Positions 35,338 to 50,300 of a stretch of DNA of 64,000 nt are shown here, one piece after another. The translations under genes and the position numbers were made by a program. The first letter of the stretch is position 1, and each line of letters begins with the position of its first letter. Origin of the DNA: Tubulanus polymorphus. Its lineage: Eukaryota; Nemertea; Palaeonemertea; Tubulaniformes; Tubulanidae. The stretch lies in contig NC_134025.1 of assembly GCF_964204645.1 (NCBI RefSeq), forward strand, positions 23,714,001 to 23,778,000. The letters are read 5' to 3'. The notes under the pieces are model-generated. The model worked only from the letters and a program-made list of their open reading frames with translations, was not told where the DNA came from and made no database searches.

Positions 35338-38300
35338 CTAGAAACAAAGAAATATTTTGTTATACAATATCGATGGTTCAGAAGAATATGATGACAGGCA
35401 AAACCTATATATACCACAGTAGCACACAAGAGAGTTCACAAATATTTCCTGTAAGTTTCTCTCTAAAACAAAATTATATTTTAGGAAGAATTAATAGATT
35501 TTTTACTTACATCTGCTAATTCTTTTGAAAGCTCAAAATTAAACTTTTTCACTTGTTCCTCGCAGCTAGGTTCCACAGCTTCCATGTCTTTGTTTTTCGG
35601 AATGCGCTCGTAAAACAACATATAGGCACTGTTGGTCTTTTCAAATGAAAAATCCATAAATTTGTCTGTCACCGAATCATAGGTTTTACTCTGAAAATGA
35701 TAACAATTAGAATACGTTGTTGCAGTGATTACCGGTAGTTTATATTTCTGTTTTCCATCACTATTACACTTAAACACTTACAGTCATCTCTCCACCAAAA
35801 CATTCGCCAGCAATTTGTCCGGGATCAAATGATTTCACTTCGGCATCATTGAACAAGAACCTAGAATATATAAGAAATCAAAATTCTTGTGACATTCTTT
35901 TTTCAAATTTCCCATTTTTTCCAATTCACTTTCACAGATATATCACTTTGTAACTCATTTATGTAACTTGCCATTTATCCTGGCCATTTTCCGATTGATT
36001 AAGTCGATCTCTGATAAAGCTGTAATAGTGGCCGCCATCCGCCGTTCCTGTGTGAACCGTTACACCAGTCAACTCGTACTCATAGCTCTCCTCGTTCGGA
36101 TCTTTTTGCTGGACGCCTTCCAATTTCTTTTCATTGTCTTCTTCCTCATCATCGGCTAGAAAAAATCATTCTCAATTCAGGAAATTTCATTTTACTTCTT
36201 ATATTTCAATAAACAGTGTCTTTGCAGTTCAAAGAGCCCTGTACGCCCACCAAGGGCTAGAAGCTAATAATAAACATGTTATTTCATGGATTCATAGAGG
36301 CTTAATCTATTTCGCTACATTCACAGAGATTACTGAATTTTAACCATTTTTTTCATATTCTCAGTTGTCAACGAAAATCAATTCAAGGAATATTTCTTCC
36401 AAGACATCAATTTACCGCGGATTTTATCCGATCGGATAAGATTGTGCTCCATGTAGTCTTCCATAGACAATCGCAACGGGAAACTGAAATGAGTGTTCAC
36501 TTTCTCCTTCATCATGGTCACCATATTAAATGTGTAGCGCATTGTGTTGAAACACAGAATCTTCGGCAACGATTTGAAGCATGCTCTGAAACAAATTAAG
36601 AATATTAATGTATCACTTCTGGGGTATATTGGGTGTGCCCTACAAAATACGCTTTTTTCCTATCCTTCAGAGAATAGCACATGTCAAGTAAATTTTACCT
36701 TTTTTCAGCTCTAACTTTCTTCTGACATTTTGAACACGTATACATATTATCTCCTTCTAAAGTGTCCTTCACAGTAACTTCATCAAGCGATTCCTGTAGA
36801 TAGAAATAATTTTCTTTCATTACATAATCTATCGGCATAATCTATCGGAGTCATTTAATCAGTAAAACAGAATAAATAGCACCGGATGTAAATTACATAT
36901 AGAATTATATCTTATGAACTTACATAGAGATTCTTCATATCAGCAACCTGACAACGAACGGTATAGAATTCTTCAAGCGTTCTACTCACATGTGGACAGT
37001 CCTACAAATAGAAAATAAAATTTTCAATAATAAATCTGTTTTAATTTCAGAATTAATCCTATGGATCTCTCGTGAGATTTTGCCTTACCAATGAAACAAC
37101 ATTATTTGAGAGTACGCCACCGAACAAAGTCTTCACTACATCTTTCTAAAAAAAAAAAAACAACAATTTTTCACAGTATGTCACCAAGAGTGTCATGACT
37201 TTGAATACAATACATGTAGAATGAAAATTTATATTTTGGTGTATCACTCTTACTAGTTCAGGTGACATTTCTTCCAATTTGCTGATGAGGTCGGTAAAGA
37301 ATTCTGTCATATCTTTCTGTTCACCAGTATTCAATGGTTGCTTGTCCATTGTATAAACTTTACAAAACCCACGAGGATTGTAGGCTTTTCTTTCGCTTTC
37401 CTAGAAATCCAAATGTATTTAATAGTGAAAGCATCAACAAATATGATGTAAGATTTATAGAGTGAACATATGCTTACCAGTAGGTATGCAAACATCTTCT
37501 TCAGCTCAGTCAAGGTTCCTTCATACTTTCCGCAATCATTCTAGAAATAAATTGCAAATTTGACATGAAGACCGCAGGAAGTCATTCAGCTTTTTTCAAT
37601 ATCGAACAACACTTACAGTAACAGTAGCCTGAAGAACACTTTCTCTTGCTTGAGGTATCATATACAAATGTTGCATACATGTGGCCATATAGCATGTAGC
37701 ACCGAGATTTGTAAGGCCGACATATCCACAATTTGAACGCCCATCATCATGAGGCCAATGATCCCATGGATAGACAGAGTGAGCATCTACAAATAGATTA
37801 TGTTCTAAGATTTTCACAACGTTGAACAGTCAAGATCCTAATGAGCATAACCGAGATTTCCTATCAACATATTCTACCTTTTGAATGTTGAGCTAGCACC
37901 ATTTGATGAAGTTGAACGTAGTTATCGTATGAACCTTTCACCAGTTCAATCAGCAGATCATACGTCGCCGAACGTGATGCATCTGACTTACATTTCGGTA
38001 GATGACGCTTGTTGACAGACGGCAAGGAAAATAAGCACCAGAATATCTCCGCCATAAATTCCTGAATATGAAAACGACATTCACAAATTGTGCATTGATC
38101 ATTCACTAAACCTGACCCAACATGAACAAATTGAAGTAATATTCTCTATTTCGCTATTACCCGTCCTTCAACTGAAGATTTAAAAGGTGGGCTGTGTTTC
38201 ATGATTGAAGTCCCTAGCTGTAACAGCCCGATCAGTGCATCATCTTCGAACGTGTTGATGCGCGGTTCCAGGTAATCTTTGTTGACGACGGCATTAGCCA

Positions 38301-41300
38301 TGTGACTAGCTAAACTATTCAAATCAACCAGACCAGACTACAAAATGAAAAGAATATCATCGTCTGATTCTGATGAACTTCACGAGATCATACATTATGC
38401 ACTTTTCTGAAATGTAGGACAGTTACCTCTTCCCAGCTCTTCACAGCATCTTCTTTAGTGATACTTTCCACCAATCGACAAACCAACCAAAAGTAATCCC
38501 TACATCCAGCCCCATAAGGTTCTTTTGGACAGTCTTTACCATCTTCCAAATGAAACTAGAGCAGAAAAGTCAAGTTAATGCATTCAAATGTACAATACAT
38601 GTATTTTTTTCTTCCAGAGAGTAATTCCACAGCTATACGATAAATTTGACTTAAATTTGTTAGTTAAAATCGGACTTTCCAATTCTACTGTTCTGTATTT
38701 TAAATGTAACTTACGTCTGCAGTTTTGAGTGGTTTCATTTTCTTAGCGTAATCGAGAAATGTGAGCAAACTCGATAATAAAGGCAGCAAAAAACAATATC
38801 CTTTCTTCGATCCATCGACTGTTTGTCCATGACACAAGCGGTACAAACCCATACACGCTTCTCTGCGGACATGTGGCTTAAAGTCAAAATAATGAACGAC
38901 GTTAATTGCTAAGACGCAAAGCTTTTGGTCGCCGCCCGAAAATTAGGCTTATGGTAATTTTGGTGCAATCTAGCCCTATCTGTCACACTAGCTCACTTCT
39001 TTATAAAATAATCATCAGCATTGATAGAACATCGACATCAACTCGTTTAGAGCTGGTGTGGAAAATTTTAAGCGGGGTGGATGGAAAAATGACAGGGGTG
39101 GCCGTCTTTCACTATCAAACTATGGGTAATCCGTGAATATCGGAAACTCTCACCTCTGGGGCATCTAACGTCAATCGCTTCAACCAGAATCCAAGTCGAT
39201 CCGGAGAACACAACACCGGGTGCACGTCTTCACATGAGTACGCCCAAGACACCAGAAATGACAAAGCATAGTGCACGACTGAAATAAGAATACATCTCGT
39301 ATATATATAAACCATGCACATACAAAATACGTTAACTAAATATATCAGTTGACTGAAAATACAAGAACGCACCTTCTGCTCTAGCGAAAGACGAATGCAA
39401 TTGATTTTTGTCACTGAAAATATTCAGACAAAAAAATCATCAAAAATAGACATCATATTATACGAAATGTGTTTTTCAATCCATATTTCACCTTCGAGGC
39501 ATAGAAACCCGTTAGATGTTTGACGTAGAAAAAATAAGACGTCATATCAACTGACCTAGGAACGGCAGCATCGTGAAGTATCGTTGTGAGTATCTTCATC
39601 ACAGCATCAACTTCCATCATTGATAAAATTGTCTACATATTTAAATACATATACAATTTATATATCAAATCATAAATAACTATTTCAATATAGACTAAAT
39701 TTCATGAAACTATGATATTCTTTTGATTTTCTTATGTACCTCATTCAGCCTAGGTATAAGAATTTTTTCATTGTTGCTTTTTTGTTTTTTCATCTTTTTG
39801 CGTGGCGTATCATACTGGTCAAATACGTCGTCGCTGACAGCTTCGAGATCATCCTGACTGATCGAGAACTGACTAATTAAACGAAGTAGATAGCCCAAAC
39901 ATTCCTGATTCCACTGTTTAAATAAAAAGTCATAAATGTTCTACCATAGTAGTCTCGCCATGATTGTAAAGCATCAATTGTAAGATAGAGGCTACATACT
40001 TCATTCCACGTCTCTCCTTCTTTAGATTGTAAACACCCGGACAAAAAAATGTGAAACATGTGCCATAACCCTCCAACAGCAACAAACTACAACAGACAGT
40101 TTTAAGCAAATGAGCCTCATCAAAGCATCTAGCATTAATTCACAGGCAAGGACTAAGGCACCCTTGATGTAGAGCTCATATCGATTTATCAGATTTCCTG
40201 ATTGTAAAGGGTGACATCAAAGATGACCACCATTAATCAAGGAGGCAAAAAGAAAATGTTGATAGAATTCTAGGCAATGCTAGATCCAAAGATTACAAGG
40301 ATCAAATAGGTTTTATCTTAACATTATGATCAAAATCAAACGGTGTCCGAAAGAACCAGGTTGAACAAATGACTTATAAAATGAAAGAAATTAATGTAAT
40401 CAAATAAGAATAATCAAATGGGGTTACAGATATAACGAATAACAATCATTACTGATCTAAGTCTAAACCAGTAAATGCCAATTTCAACATAATATCTTCA
40501 TATTTTCTGTACACATGATTCTCTACATTACCAATAGATGGCAGGGCGACCTTCCAACAACGGTTAATAATAATTAACAACTAATAGTCATAATAATTGT
40601 GGTTAGGCAACAAATACTACCAAATAGTTCAATTGAATAATGAAATTGATAATTGTTAGAATTTTTGCATTTCTCTGCAAGGTTATCAGTACCAAGTCTC
40701 CTTTTTAAGTTTTCAGGATTATCATGACTGGTTGCATGATTTGAGCCCAGTCTGCACATTTTCATTTTCATTTCCATTTTCACTTTCTATAATCATTCAT
40801 ATATACTCTTTACAGAGAACGTTACCTTTTTGCTCCACGATTCCTCATTGCTTTCTGAATCAGATGTGTCTTCTGAATCTGAGCTCGGCAGATAATCCCC
40901 TCCACCGGAATGTCCCTAGAAAATAACAATTAGTGTCCACGTTACTATATCAATATTGTAATTGTACTTGTGTAAGATGTGGTTCGACCTAGAAGGACAA
41001 AACAACTTGCTAAAACGTACCCGCTTCCTCCACTTGTGTTTTGGTGGTCTTGATATCGATTCCACAATCTGTAGCGAATACATGAGCTTGTGCGGACTGT
41101 GGCAGTTGAGTAATTTGTCCCACCTCAAATTGCTCTCGGATTTCTGAGTATCCTTTGACGAGACAGAAAAATGTTATCAGTAACCAATTGTTTAACCAAT
41201 ACAAGAGTTAAGCAAGAATATGTAAGTGCATGTAATTTACCTTCATATCCATGATGCTTTTGAATCCATGAAGCATACTATGACTAGTAGGTAATAACAT

Positions 41301-44300
41301 CAGTAACTCCCACACCTTATGTGATAGCAAGCGAGCTTTTGATTCAACTGTGTAGGACTCTTGATTATCCTGTTCAATCAGCGAAAAATTAGTTATTTAC
41401 TATGGTATATTAATCATCATTCGTACGAACAAAACTTTAGGGTAAAACTCTTACGTTATTGCTTATTTCAGGGTTGGGGCAGTGTAAACTGCTAAGCTCT
41501 TGTAACAAGTTAAATAAATGTTCGAAGTATTGCTCTTGTAGTAGAATCATCATGGGAATTTGTTCACGTTTCGGAGCTGGTTGATAGGAGGCTGGTGTCG
41601 ATCCGTCTTGTTTACGCGGGTGTCGACTGACTCCGACTGATATGAAAACCAGCTGCAAAGATGAAAAAAAATTTAACAGACATTCACATATCAGACTATT
41701 GAAAGATACAAGAATCATCGACTACTTACTTGACGGTCTTTGAACTGTATTTCTAACAGTGATTTCTCATCCATGTCGACGGTTAACTCCTGGCCTAATG
41801 TGATCATTCTCACAGGTCCATCTCCCAACATTGAACCCAGAATAGGCGTCAAAATTGAGCCTGTTGTTGGTGTTTGCTTCTCGGTTTTCTGCTGTTTTTG
41901 TAAAGACTCCCACCATCGAGTGACTTCCGCTCGTAATTCTGCTACTAAATCCGACGACAACATTTCAATTGTTGATTGCTTAAAAAAAATCGAAACAAAC
42001 AGAAATCCATTAATACGTAATGTATCGCCCCAGTTTGAAAAAAAAAATCCATTATTAAACATAAGCTGCATGAAAATTTATGTAAAACCAATTCATGAGT
42101 TCAAGCTTTTCAAGTGCTGCAGGATGCATCTAACGTAGATACATAGGTACAGAAACCAAATACATCAAAACACGTTGAAAACTTTCCAAGAAAACTTGAT
42201 TCTCTCTAGAGACAGATGGATGGACAATACAAAAAGGAAATGCAGTAACCCAATAAAAAGTCCCGAGTGGGCTAAAAAATGTTTGATATGTTTTAAGTTC
42301 TTACTTTTTCAGCGAGACCAGCTGGTTGTAAAACAACCCGTAGCATTGAACTTTGTCGATCTTGTAACAGTTTTTGATGGCTGATAATCCCTTGATTGTC
42401 AAGTTGCCATATGCGCAGGTGAAAAGCATATCGGCGGCGAAAACTTTCTAAATGGTTCTTTAACAGGATCAGCGCACGCTGTATCACAAGAAGACTCGAC
42501 TCCGGCCGCTGGAAGAATAAACAATCAACCTTTGTTAGAAGTATAATTACATTTCTTCAAACTAAAAATATGCCTCATTCATTTTACAGTACGCCTGTTT
42601 AAGCTATGACAACATTGCCTATTTTTTCGGTAGCCAATAAAACATATTAGTGAACTACAATTGAAAATAACTTACTAAGCTTTCCATACATCTTTGAATG
42701 AATTCTTCTTCTTTACCAATTGTGACTTTGTCATCTGAAAATAGTAGAAATCTTTTTTATCTGCACAAGAAAAAAAATCCTCATAGGACATTTTCTCCCT
42801 TAAGATACAGTTGAGTCGGTAAAATATTCATTTAGAAACGTACACATTATATAGTAATTGTTCAAATACTGTATGGCAGACATGCTAACATCAGTGTTGT
42901 GAGCTTTCAACGCGATACCCCATAACTGATCCATACCGCTTATCTGAAACACCGGCAAGAAAATGATTAATACAACGTCTTCAACACATCGAAACATGAA
43001 GGAAACAATACAAGCAGTCCACCCCTCTAGAAATATCTTTAATCGGAAAATTACCTCATCTTCAGGCAGTGGATTATCAAATGAGTTATTTGCAAGACGA
43101 GCGAGGTGACACAATTGTTGAAACAAATTCAGTCCGATCATGCTAATATTTTCAGGCTGCAACTGTGGCATCTAGGTAAAGAGAACAGCGTATGATAAGA
43201 TGAGTTCTACGATAGGAATAAAACAGCTCTCAAATAACCTAAGATGATGACAAACCTTTTGAAGAAATATGTGTTTAAATGCGCCAAGGCCCAAAGCATG
43301 ATGATCCTTGCTTTTGGCCTGCGATAGAAACCAACTCAGGCACTCATCAGTACTAGCTGGATTAATGACTAGACAAGACCACAGTGTATCCACTTGTTCA
43401 AGACTTAAACCTATGTACACAAAATGATTGCGCATTAGTCCCTTTCGATTAAGCATCAGTCAACAGTTCCCGATTATTCGAAAACGCCTAATTCACTTAC
43501 GGAAAGTATCTGGTGATCCAAGGGATGAAAAAACACCGGTAAGAAATTGCAATCGCACCTGTACTTCATCACGAAATGTGTAACTACAAAAACAAAACAG
43601 TCATAAATGTCCTGAAGTTCAAACTTTGTATAGAATTTTACCATTGAGTATTCAGGAAAAGAAACTTACAGACTATGAGCTGGAGGTCGACTGCCTTCTT
43701 TTACACTATCTGAGAAGTGTATGAGGTTATTGAAGAAATGCTTCATCATGTTCAACTTATTTTCAGCCCATCTGAATACATACAGTAAAATAAACCAGTA
43801 AATGAATAGATCATGAAGACAGGAGTTTCATAGCAATTATTTCCATAAGAAGTACTTACATGAGAATGTTATATGGCTCAGTACCAGATCTGTATTGCTG
43901 AAATGATCCTAACAACTTTGGGAGAAATCTTAATGACACAACTACAGATCTGTAACGAAGAAAGAATCAAGTAACCTATATGGCAAATGATAACAAAAAT
44001 AATCTTCGTTGTCTTCGGAAACCACTAACGTGTTATTGGCTAAGTTATCGATACAAGCACCAATGAATTTCATGCGGATTCGACGGTCTGTGGAATAGCA
44101 GACCAGAGAAAATAGTGCCTTCTCCGCTTCAGCATCTAAACCTTCCGGAAGATGACACTAGAAATAGAAAGGTTTGAAACCTTGTAAGCATGAACAACTA
44201 TTTCAGAGAATTCAACAGAAAGCTAACTACTGGACAATACTGAAATCCGATTATAGTGAGAAATCATATGACAAAGAAAACGTTCAAATTTCTCCCCCCC

Positions 44301-47300
44301 CCCTAAAAAACATCACTTACAGCAGCGTCTTCTTGTACTAAATCCCACAGCAGTGTATGTCCTGTTTTACAGACATCTTCATAACTGAAACTTGAACAAA
44401 TGTGTTCCTCGTCATCTTCATCATCTTCATTGTTGTGGTGATGTATTATACCTATAACAAATAAATTCTATCAATGAATGACTCGTAGAAATATGAAGCT
44501 AATGTGGAGATGGTTTTATCTCAATCCGGTTAAGCCCAGGCTTGTTTAAAGTGAGATATTCAATTTGTCTCAATGAAAATCGGGTGAATAATGGAGAACA
44601 AGCAGCACAATTTTTGTACAGGACGGTCACACACAAAAAACAGTTCTATTCAATGTACACATGAAAAGTAAATGAGTTAAGTGAAAACTAGGTGAATTGG
44701 CCAAATGTGTTCGTTTATCTTACAGAAGAAAACTGTAGGGCACACTCTAAAACAGTTTCTTCAGCCAGGAATTCCTCAAAGTATAAATCAAATAAATCGA
44801 TGAAAATGCCATGCAAGGAAATCTTGAATTGTCAGATTGAATGTCAATAAGTAAAGTAAGAATTGAAAAATTTAAATTTCGCACTCAAAAAAAATGTCCA
44901 AAAAAGAATACATATACAAGAGAGGCACATAACATCTTACCATGGGGAACCTGGCCATGAGCGTGGTACATTGAGGCAATGTTTACCAACTGTTGTTGTA
45001 CGTGTGACCGAAATTGTGCATGAGCTCTCATGTGCGGTGGCACACAAGAATTGCCATGGATGTGTGCTACCTCCTCATCACTCATCACATCTTCACCTTC
45101 AAAATCGGCCATGTTTTTCTCCGATTTATTACTGATATGAGAGCTGTTACAACTGCCGTCATCTGGACTTAAAATATCTTCCATGAAGTCTCTGGAAATG
45201 CAAAAGGTTTAAAAAAACATTAGCATGTTAAGATTAATGTAAACCCATATATTGAAAAGCATTGAATTCAAATGGTTAATAATGACACATACCCCTGCAA
45301 ATGTCGATGTCGATGAGTTTGAAATTGCTGCAAGTAATTGCCACAATCATAGACTTCTGTTTCCACATTACTCCCAACAAATTCTTGCGAAGTCGTTGGC
45401 GAGCTGCCTTGGCGGCCTTCTTCTTTTGTTTTTCGGATTTCTCCTTCTTCTTCATCCTCTTCTTCCTCCAATAAACTACCCTCCTCGGATTCCTACAGCG
45501 GCCATACAAACGTTTAATCGCAATAATTCCAAAATGACAATAAAAATGATATCACATCGTCATTGAAAACTGATTCTCATTGATAATCATGCAGTTACAA
45601 AAAGCAGTTCGCAATTTTTAGCTTCGTAGCAAGCCCTAGTTTGATGAATGAAATTGAGGAAAATTTGAAAAGCAATATTTCCAGCAGCAGAAGCTAAGAC
45701 ATAGCATCGATTTGTGCTGCATTTGTTCTTGTTATCAGATTTAGAGCAAGCACAGTCAGTCATTACACTACATGTAGCCAGCAGTACTCCATGTGACATG
45801 GAAACGACACTGAAGTAAACATTACGGCTAACCTTCGGATGTAGAAGGAGCAGAGCTGCTCGATCAGCCCCCGTAGCACTCACACTTGCTTCTTCGCTGC
45901 CGAGATCCTCTGATACGCTGCTATCTTTCATCGTATCTCCCGAGACGTGAGCTTCGCCGACGCCTGTACCTTTCACCAGTTTGACAACTTTCACCGGTCT
46001 GACGGGTCGAATGACAATCCTCGGAGCTTCGCCGAGACGGCCTTTCCTCGGTACCACGCGTTGAAACTGTCGACATGTCTTTATCTTGCCGTTTTTGGCG
46101 TGAAACGCGTGCACCATCTCCATTTCGCGCAAGATCTCCTCCTGTTCCGAATCCATTTCCTCTTCGTCTTCTTCCAAATCGTCGTCGTCATCCTCTTGTA
46201 CGATTACGCGTTTGTGATGATGATGATGTAATTTATGACGATGAGAACAACCATGGCGGTGATGATGTTCGGTAAGCGCTGTATCTTCAGCATCTTCTGA
46301 CTCACAGTCCGACACTTCGATCGTTACGGCACATTTTTGATTACCCTTTTCTTGCTGCTCCTTTCGTTTCTGCAAGCGATGGTAACACCGTTCGCCTTCC
46401 GAGATATCCGACGGCAAACTGTCGTCGCTGATGTTGCTGAGATCACTATTGGCGCATATGCTACTGTTATCCCAATCCTCGCCTTCGTGGCGGTGAAGGC
46501 ACTTTTTCTTTTCGCACGACGACGAACCATCTTCCGGAACTTTCGCCTAAAATAAAGCAGAATACACAAGCCACATTCATAAAAACTCCCAACGAAATTA
46601 TCACCGACTTCACGAAGGCGGTCGATTGATCATAAACCAGTTGCAAAAATACCACATTCATGTACGCGAACATTCATTCATGAGACATATATGCTTATTG
46701 AATTCAAGGATAATCTTCTTTTAGCAGCTTAGCTAGCTGAGCTAGAAATCTAGTGATTTCGAAGTCTACAGGCATAAACTGTCAGTGTCGTTCGTACACC
46801 TCCATCAATGCATTCACCCCATTCTAGCATTCAAAAACAATTTGATACATTAAGACAAAAACATACACCGATAAAACACCCGTTCATCACGTACAAGTGT
46901 AAATTCGGTCTGTTACTACTAGTATTACATTGTCACGTTTTTTTATCTATTGGTCATCTACGTACACTGTACTACGTCACTCTAATCTGTGCATACACTC
47001 TCGCCGTTACAGCCTAAACTGTCAAAGAACAGAACTTTTATGAAGTATATGTACACCCCACAAAATTGTTTGTATTCACCAGGGTGGCCACTTTCCATCC
47101 ATTTACAAGTCCCGCTGTGATTACACAAAATTCCCTGAATCAGAGGAATTTCTAGAATTAAAATGTTACAATTCATTCATTTATCAGTGAATACCGTACT
47201 GATAAAGAAACACGTGGTCAATAGCATATCATCAAAATTCCCCAGAGTTCTCAAAGTCTTTAGTAAAATTTGTCAAATTACCTCTGAGTCTCCCCTGATT

Positions 47301-50300
47301 TTTTCGAGGTCATTGGCAACCCTGTTCACTTGAATATCAGCTCGCAGTCCTAAATTAGTGACTTAAATTTGGCCATATAGTAGAAATTGGCCACCACTCG
47401 CTATTGATGGCTTAATCCCATCTATTCTAAGAATTGAATTTCAACTGAGAATTGTGGAACTAGGATCTGGTGAATACCGGGGAGCTATGGTAGACCGCAC
47501 CAGTGTTTTCTCAACCAATAAATTCTGCTTCTTCTTACTACATATGTCAGTTCATCGCAAAAACCATTTGTCATCCTTTACAAGTCTGGTACATGTAGTG
47601 AAGTGTATGACTGTTATATAAACATATACGTGTGTGTGTATATATATATATATGAATATTCAAGAGATTGAAGACTGAATTAGAATGTGAGCAACGGGAT
47701 GGAAGTAGTAAGGACTCTAAACTATGCGATACAATAGTGGGTTAATGCGCCCAGAAATTTATACCTCGTCATCATCATCTTCGTCGTCATCATGTTTCCT
47801 CTTACGCACATCGACATCAGACTTGTTACTGGGACTGTCTTTGACACCTTCTTGTATACCTGAATAAGCCAACAGAATATAACGGTAATCACGTTACAAG
47901 ATTCCAAGAAAAGATTGTTGAAAAATACCAGTAACCGCAAACAAAATGAAACTACTAGGAGTCCAAGGACAGCATGCCCAATTGGTGAAATTTCAGTCTG
48001 ATTTTTCAAAATTCAACATCTTGAACTTGAAATTCACCGGAATCATAGAACACGTTACGAGCTTTACCTTTTGTAAATTCTTCATGCTCCTTCACAGCTC
48101 CTGAATATTGTGGAGATTGATGGGGCTGTTGAGCCACATGAGGACACGGGCCACCAGCCGACATCCAGATCCTCTTGATCAAAGCATACGCTAAATACAG
48201 AGTCTGAAAGTATCAGCCAATGTAAAATTCTTTATTTCAAACCGATTCTTTTTCATAATCTTAAATGAAATGGAGATATTTGGATGATTTTAATATAGGA
48301 AATATCAATTGCCATACCTGTTCTGTGTGAGAGGAAATTTCCAGCGATGAAACTAGTTTTAGAAGATGCTGGACACGTTCAATATCTAGATTTTTTATCA
48401 ATGTCATCAGTATATCATGGACTTGCTTGCTGCAATGTTTCAACTGAAAGTAAGTTAAACAAGCATAAATATAACACTATTAAAGGTTTCACATCATAAT
48501 CAATATCGATTTATTCACATAAACTACCTGCGCAGCAGCCCAAATACAATCAATATGTTCATTGATGATTCTACTTTCCACCGCCAGAAAATTCAAAATC
48601 ATTTGACACTGTTTTATTATCTGAATGAGAAGCAGAAGAAAGAACATTTGAAGAGTACCCGGTATAGATAACTGGTATATTGAGAACAACAGCTCTCTAC
48701 AATGAAACTCACCTCAACATGCAGATTCGGTCCAAATATATGTTCAACCAGTTTATTGTCTATCAACCAATTGGCAATCTTATTGCCAATACTGTAACAG
48801 TAGAAATAATAGTTCTTTGTGCATTATTTTTACCAAAAAATATTCGGCATCTCTAATTCACCAGGTACTGAATTTGAATAATACGTACCTTTCAGCATCA
48901 TTCGTACTTTCATTGTTACAATTTTCATTGTATATATTTATTTGATTCTGAAAGAATACATACAATATTCACATATATAGATGGGTTGGAAAGCTGCAAC
49001 AGAGCCAGTAAAAGACCACAGCGAAATTACAATGGAATAATACCCGCAAGATCACTGAAGGCCTATCACTACAGTGATTATTCAAAGCGTTTTGCTAACT
49101 AAATATGCAACTCACATTCATTTGACTGACACCAGCAAGTCTGATTGTCAATGTGCTACAAGTAAAATATTTAAACGCCAAATCGAGTACTTCATGATCG
49201 AAGGTGACCTGACTGTCCAATGGCTCCTTTACTGCTGCCCATAGTAAATCAGTCATGTTACGAAGTCCAGCCATCCTCAAATCTTTGTCTGATAGTTTAC
49301 ACATGTATCTGAAAATACAAATAAAACATAAAGAAACAACCTGAAAACAATCAGTTGAATAACTGATTATTCACGTCAATGTGAAATGTACCTGATGATA
49401 TGAGATCGCAATGGAACAATGCATTGCATTATAGTTGGTATGTTCATCCACATCCTCAACTAAAAACATAAAGAACATTCACAATTTATATGAGTTTTCA
49501 CTAAAAAATCTTTGCCAATTGATTAAGTTATCTAAGATATGTGAATTACTTACATTTGCGATTATGGTGATAAGTGTGTGAGCCACAAAGAACGGCAGGG
49601 TTGCGGGATCACCATTATCGAAGCATGTCGCAATGGCTTGAATGCCATTGGTATCACAGAAAAAACAGACATTTCGCAATAAATATAATGGAACTTCAGT
49701 ATCCTAGAAAACATGATCATGTTATTCAGATTAATTTCAAAACTACGCAGTACAGATAGATTTCCGATTAAAATTTACTTACAGCAACTTCGCAATAATT
49801 TCCCAAAGCATTCGCTTCCTGGGGATTTATTTCCTGAATTTGAAGAAAAGAAAATCGTTGTATTAGAACGAAACGGCAAAATGTGCAGCGAGGAAACAAA
49901 TCGATTTTGACACTCACCTCGTGTACCATATGTTTATAAGCCATATACAGGGGAAAGTTCATTAAAAATAACTTCGACACGAATTGTAATAATTTATCTT
50001 TCTCGTCAATCGTCCAAATATAATCTCCATCATCCGCGCCGTCTTTTTCCTCCTTTTGTTCATCTTCCGACTTGGTTTTTTCATTCTCACCAGATTCGTT
50101 CGATTTTTGTTCCGCTTTCTCCTTCTCCGAGTTGTTTTCTTTTTCGAGGAACTTTTTCTGTTCGATCGGAATCGTTTCAATAGTCTTTATTGACATGCTC
50201 AGTATAACCTGAACGATATCATTGAGCCTCTCGAAGTTTTTAACTTCGCGAAAACAACACATGCACTGTCTGAAAGGCAAGATATCAAGCTTTGTGAGGC

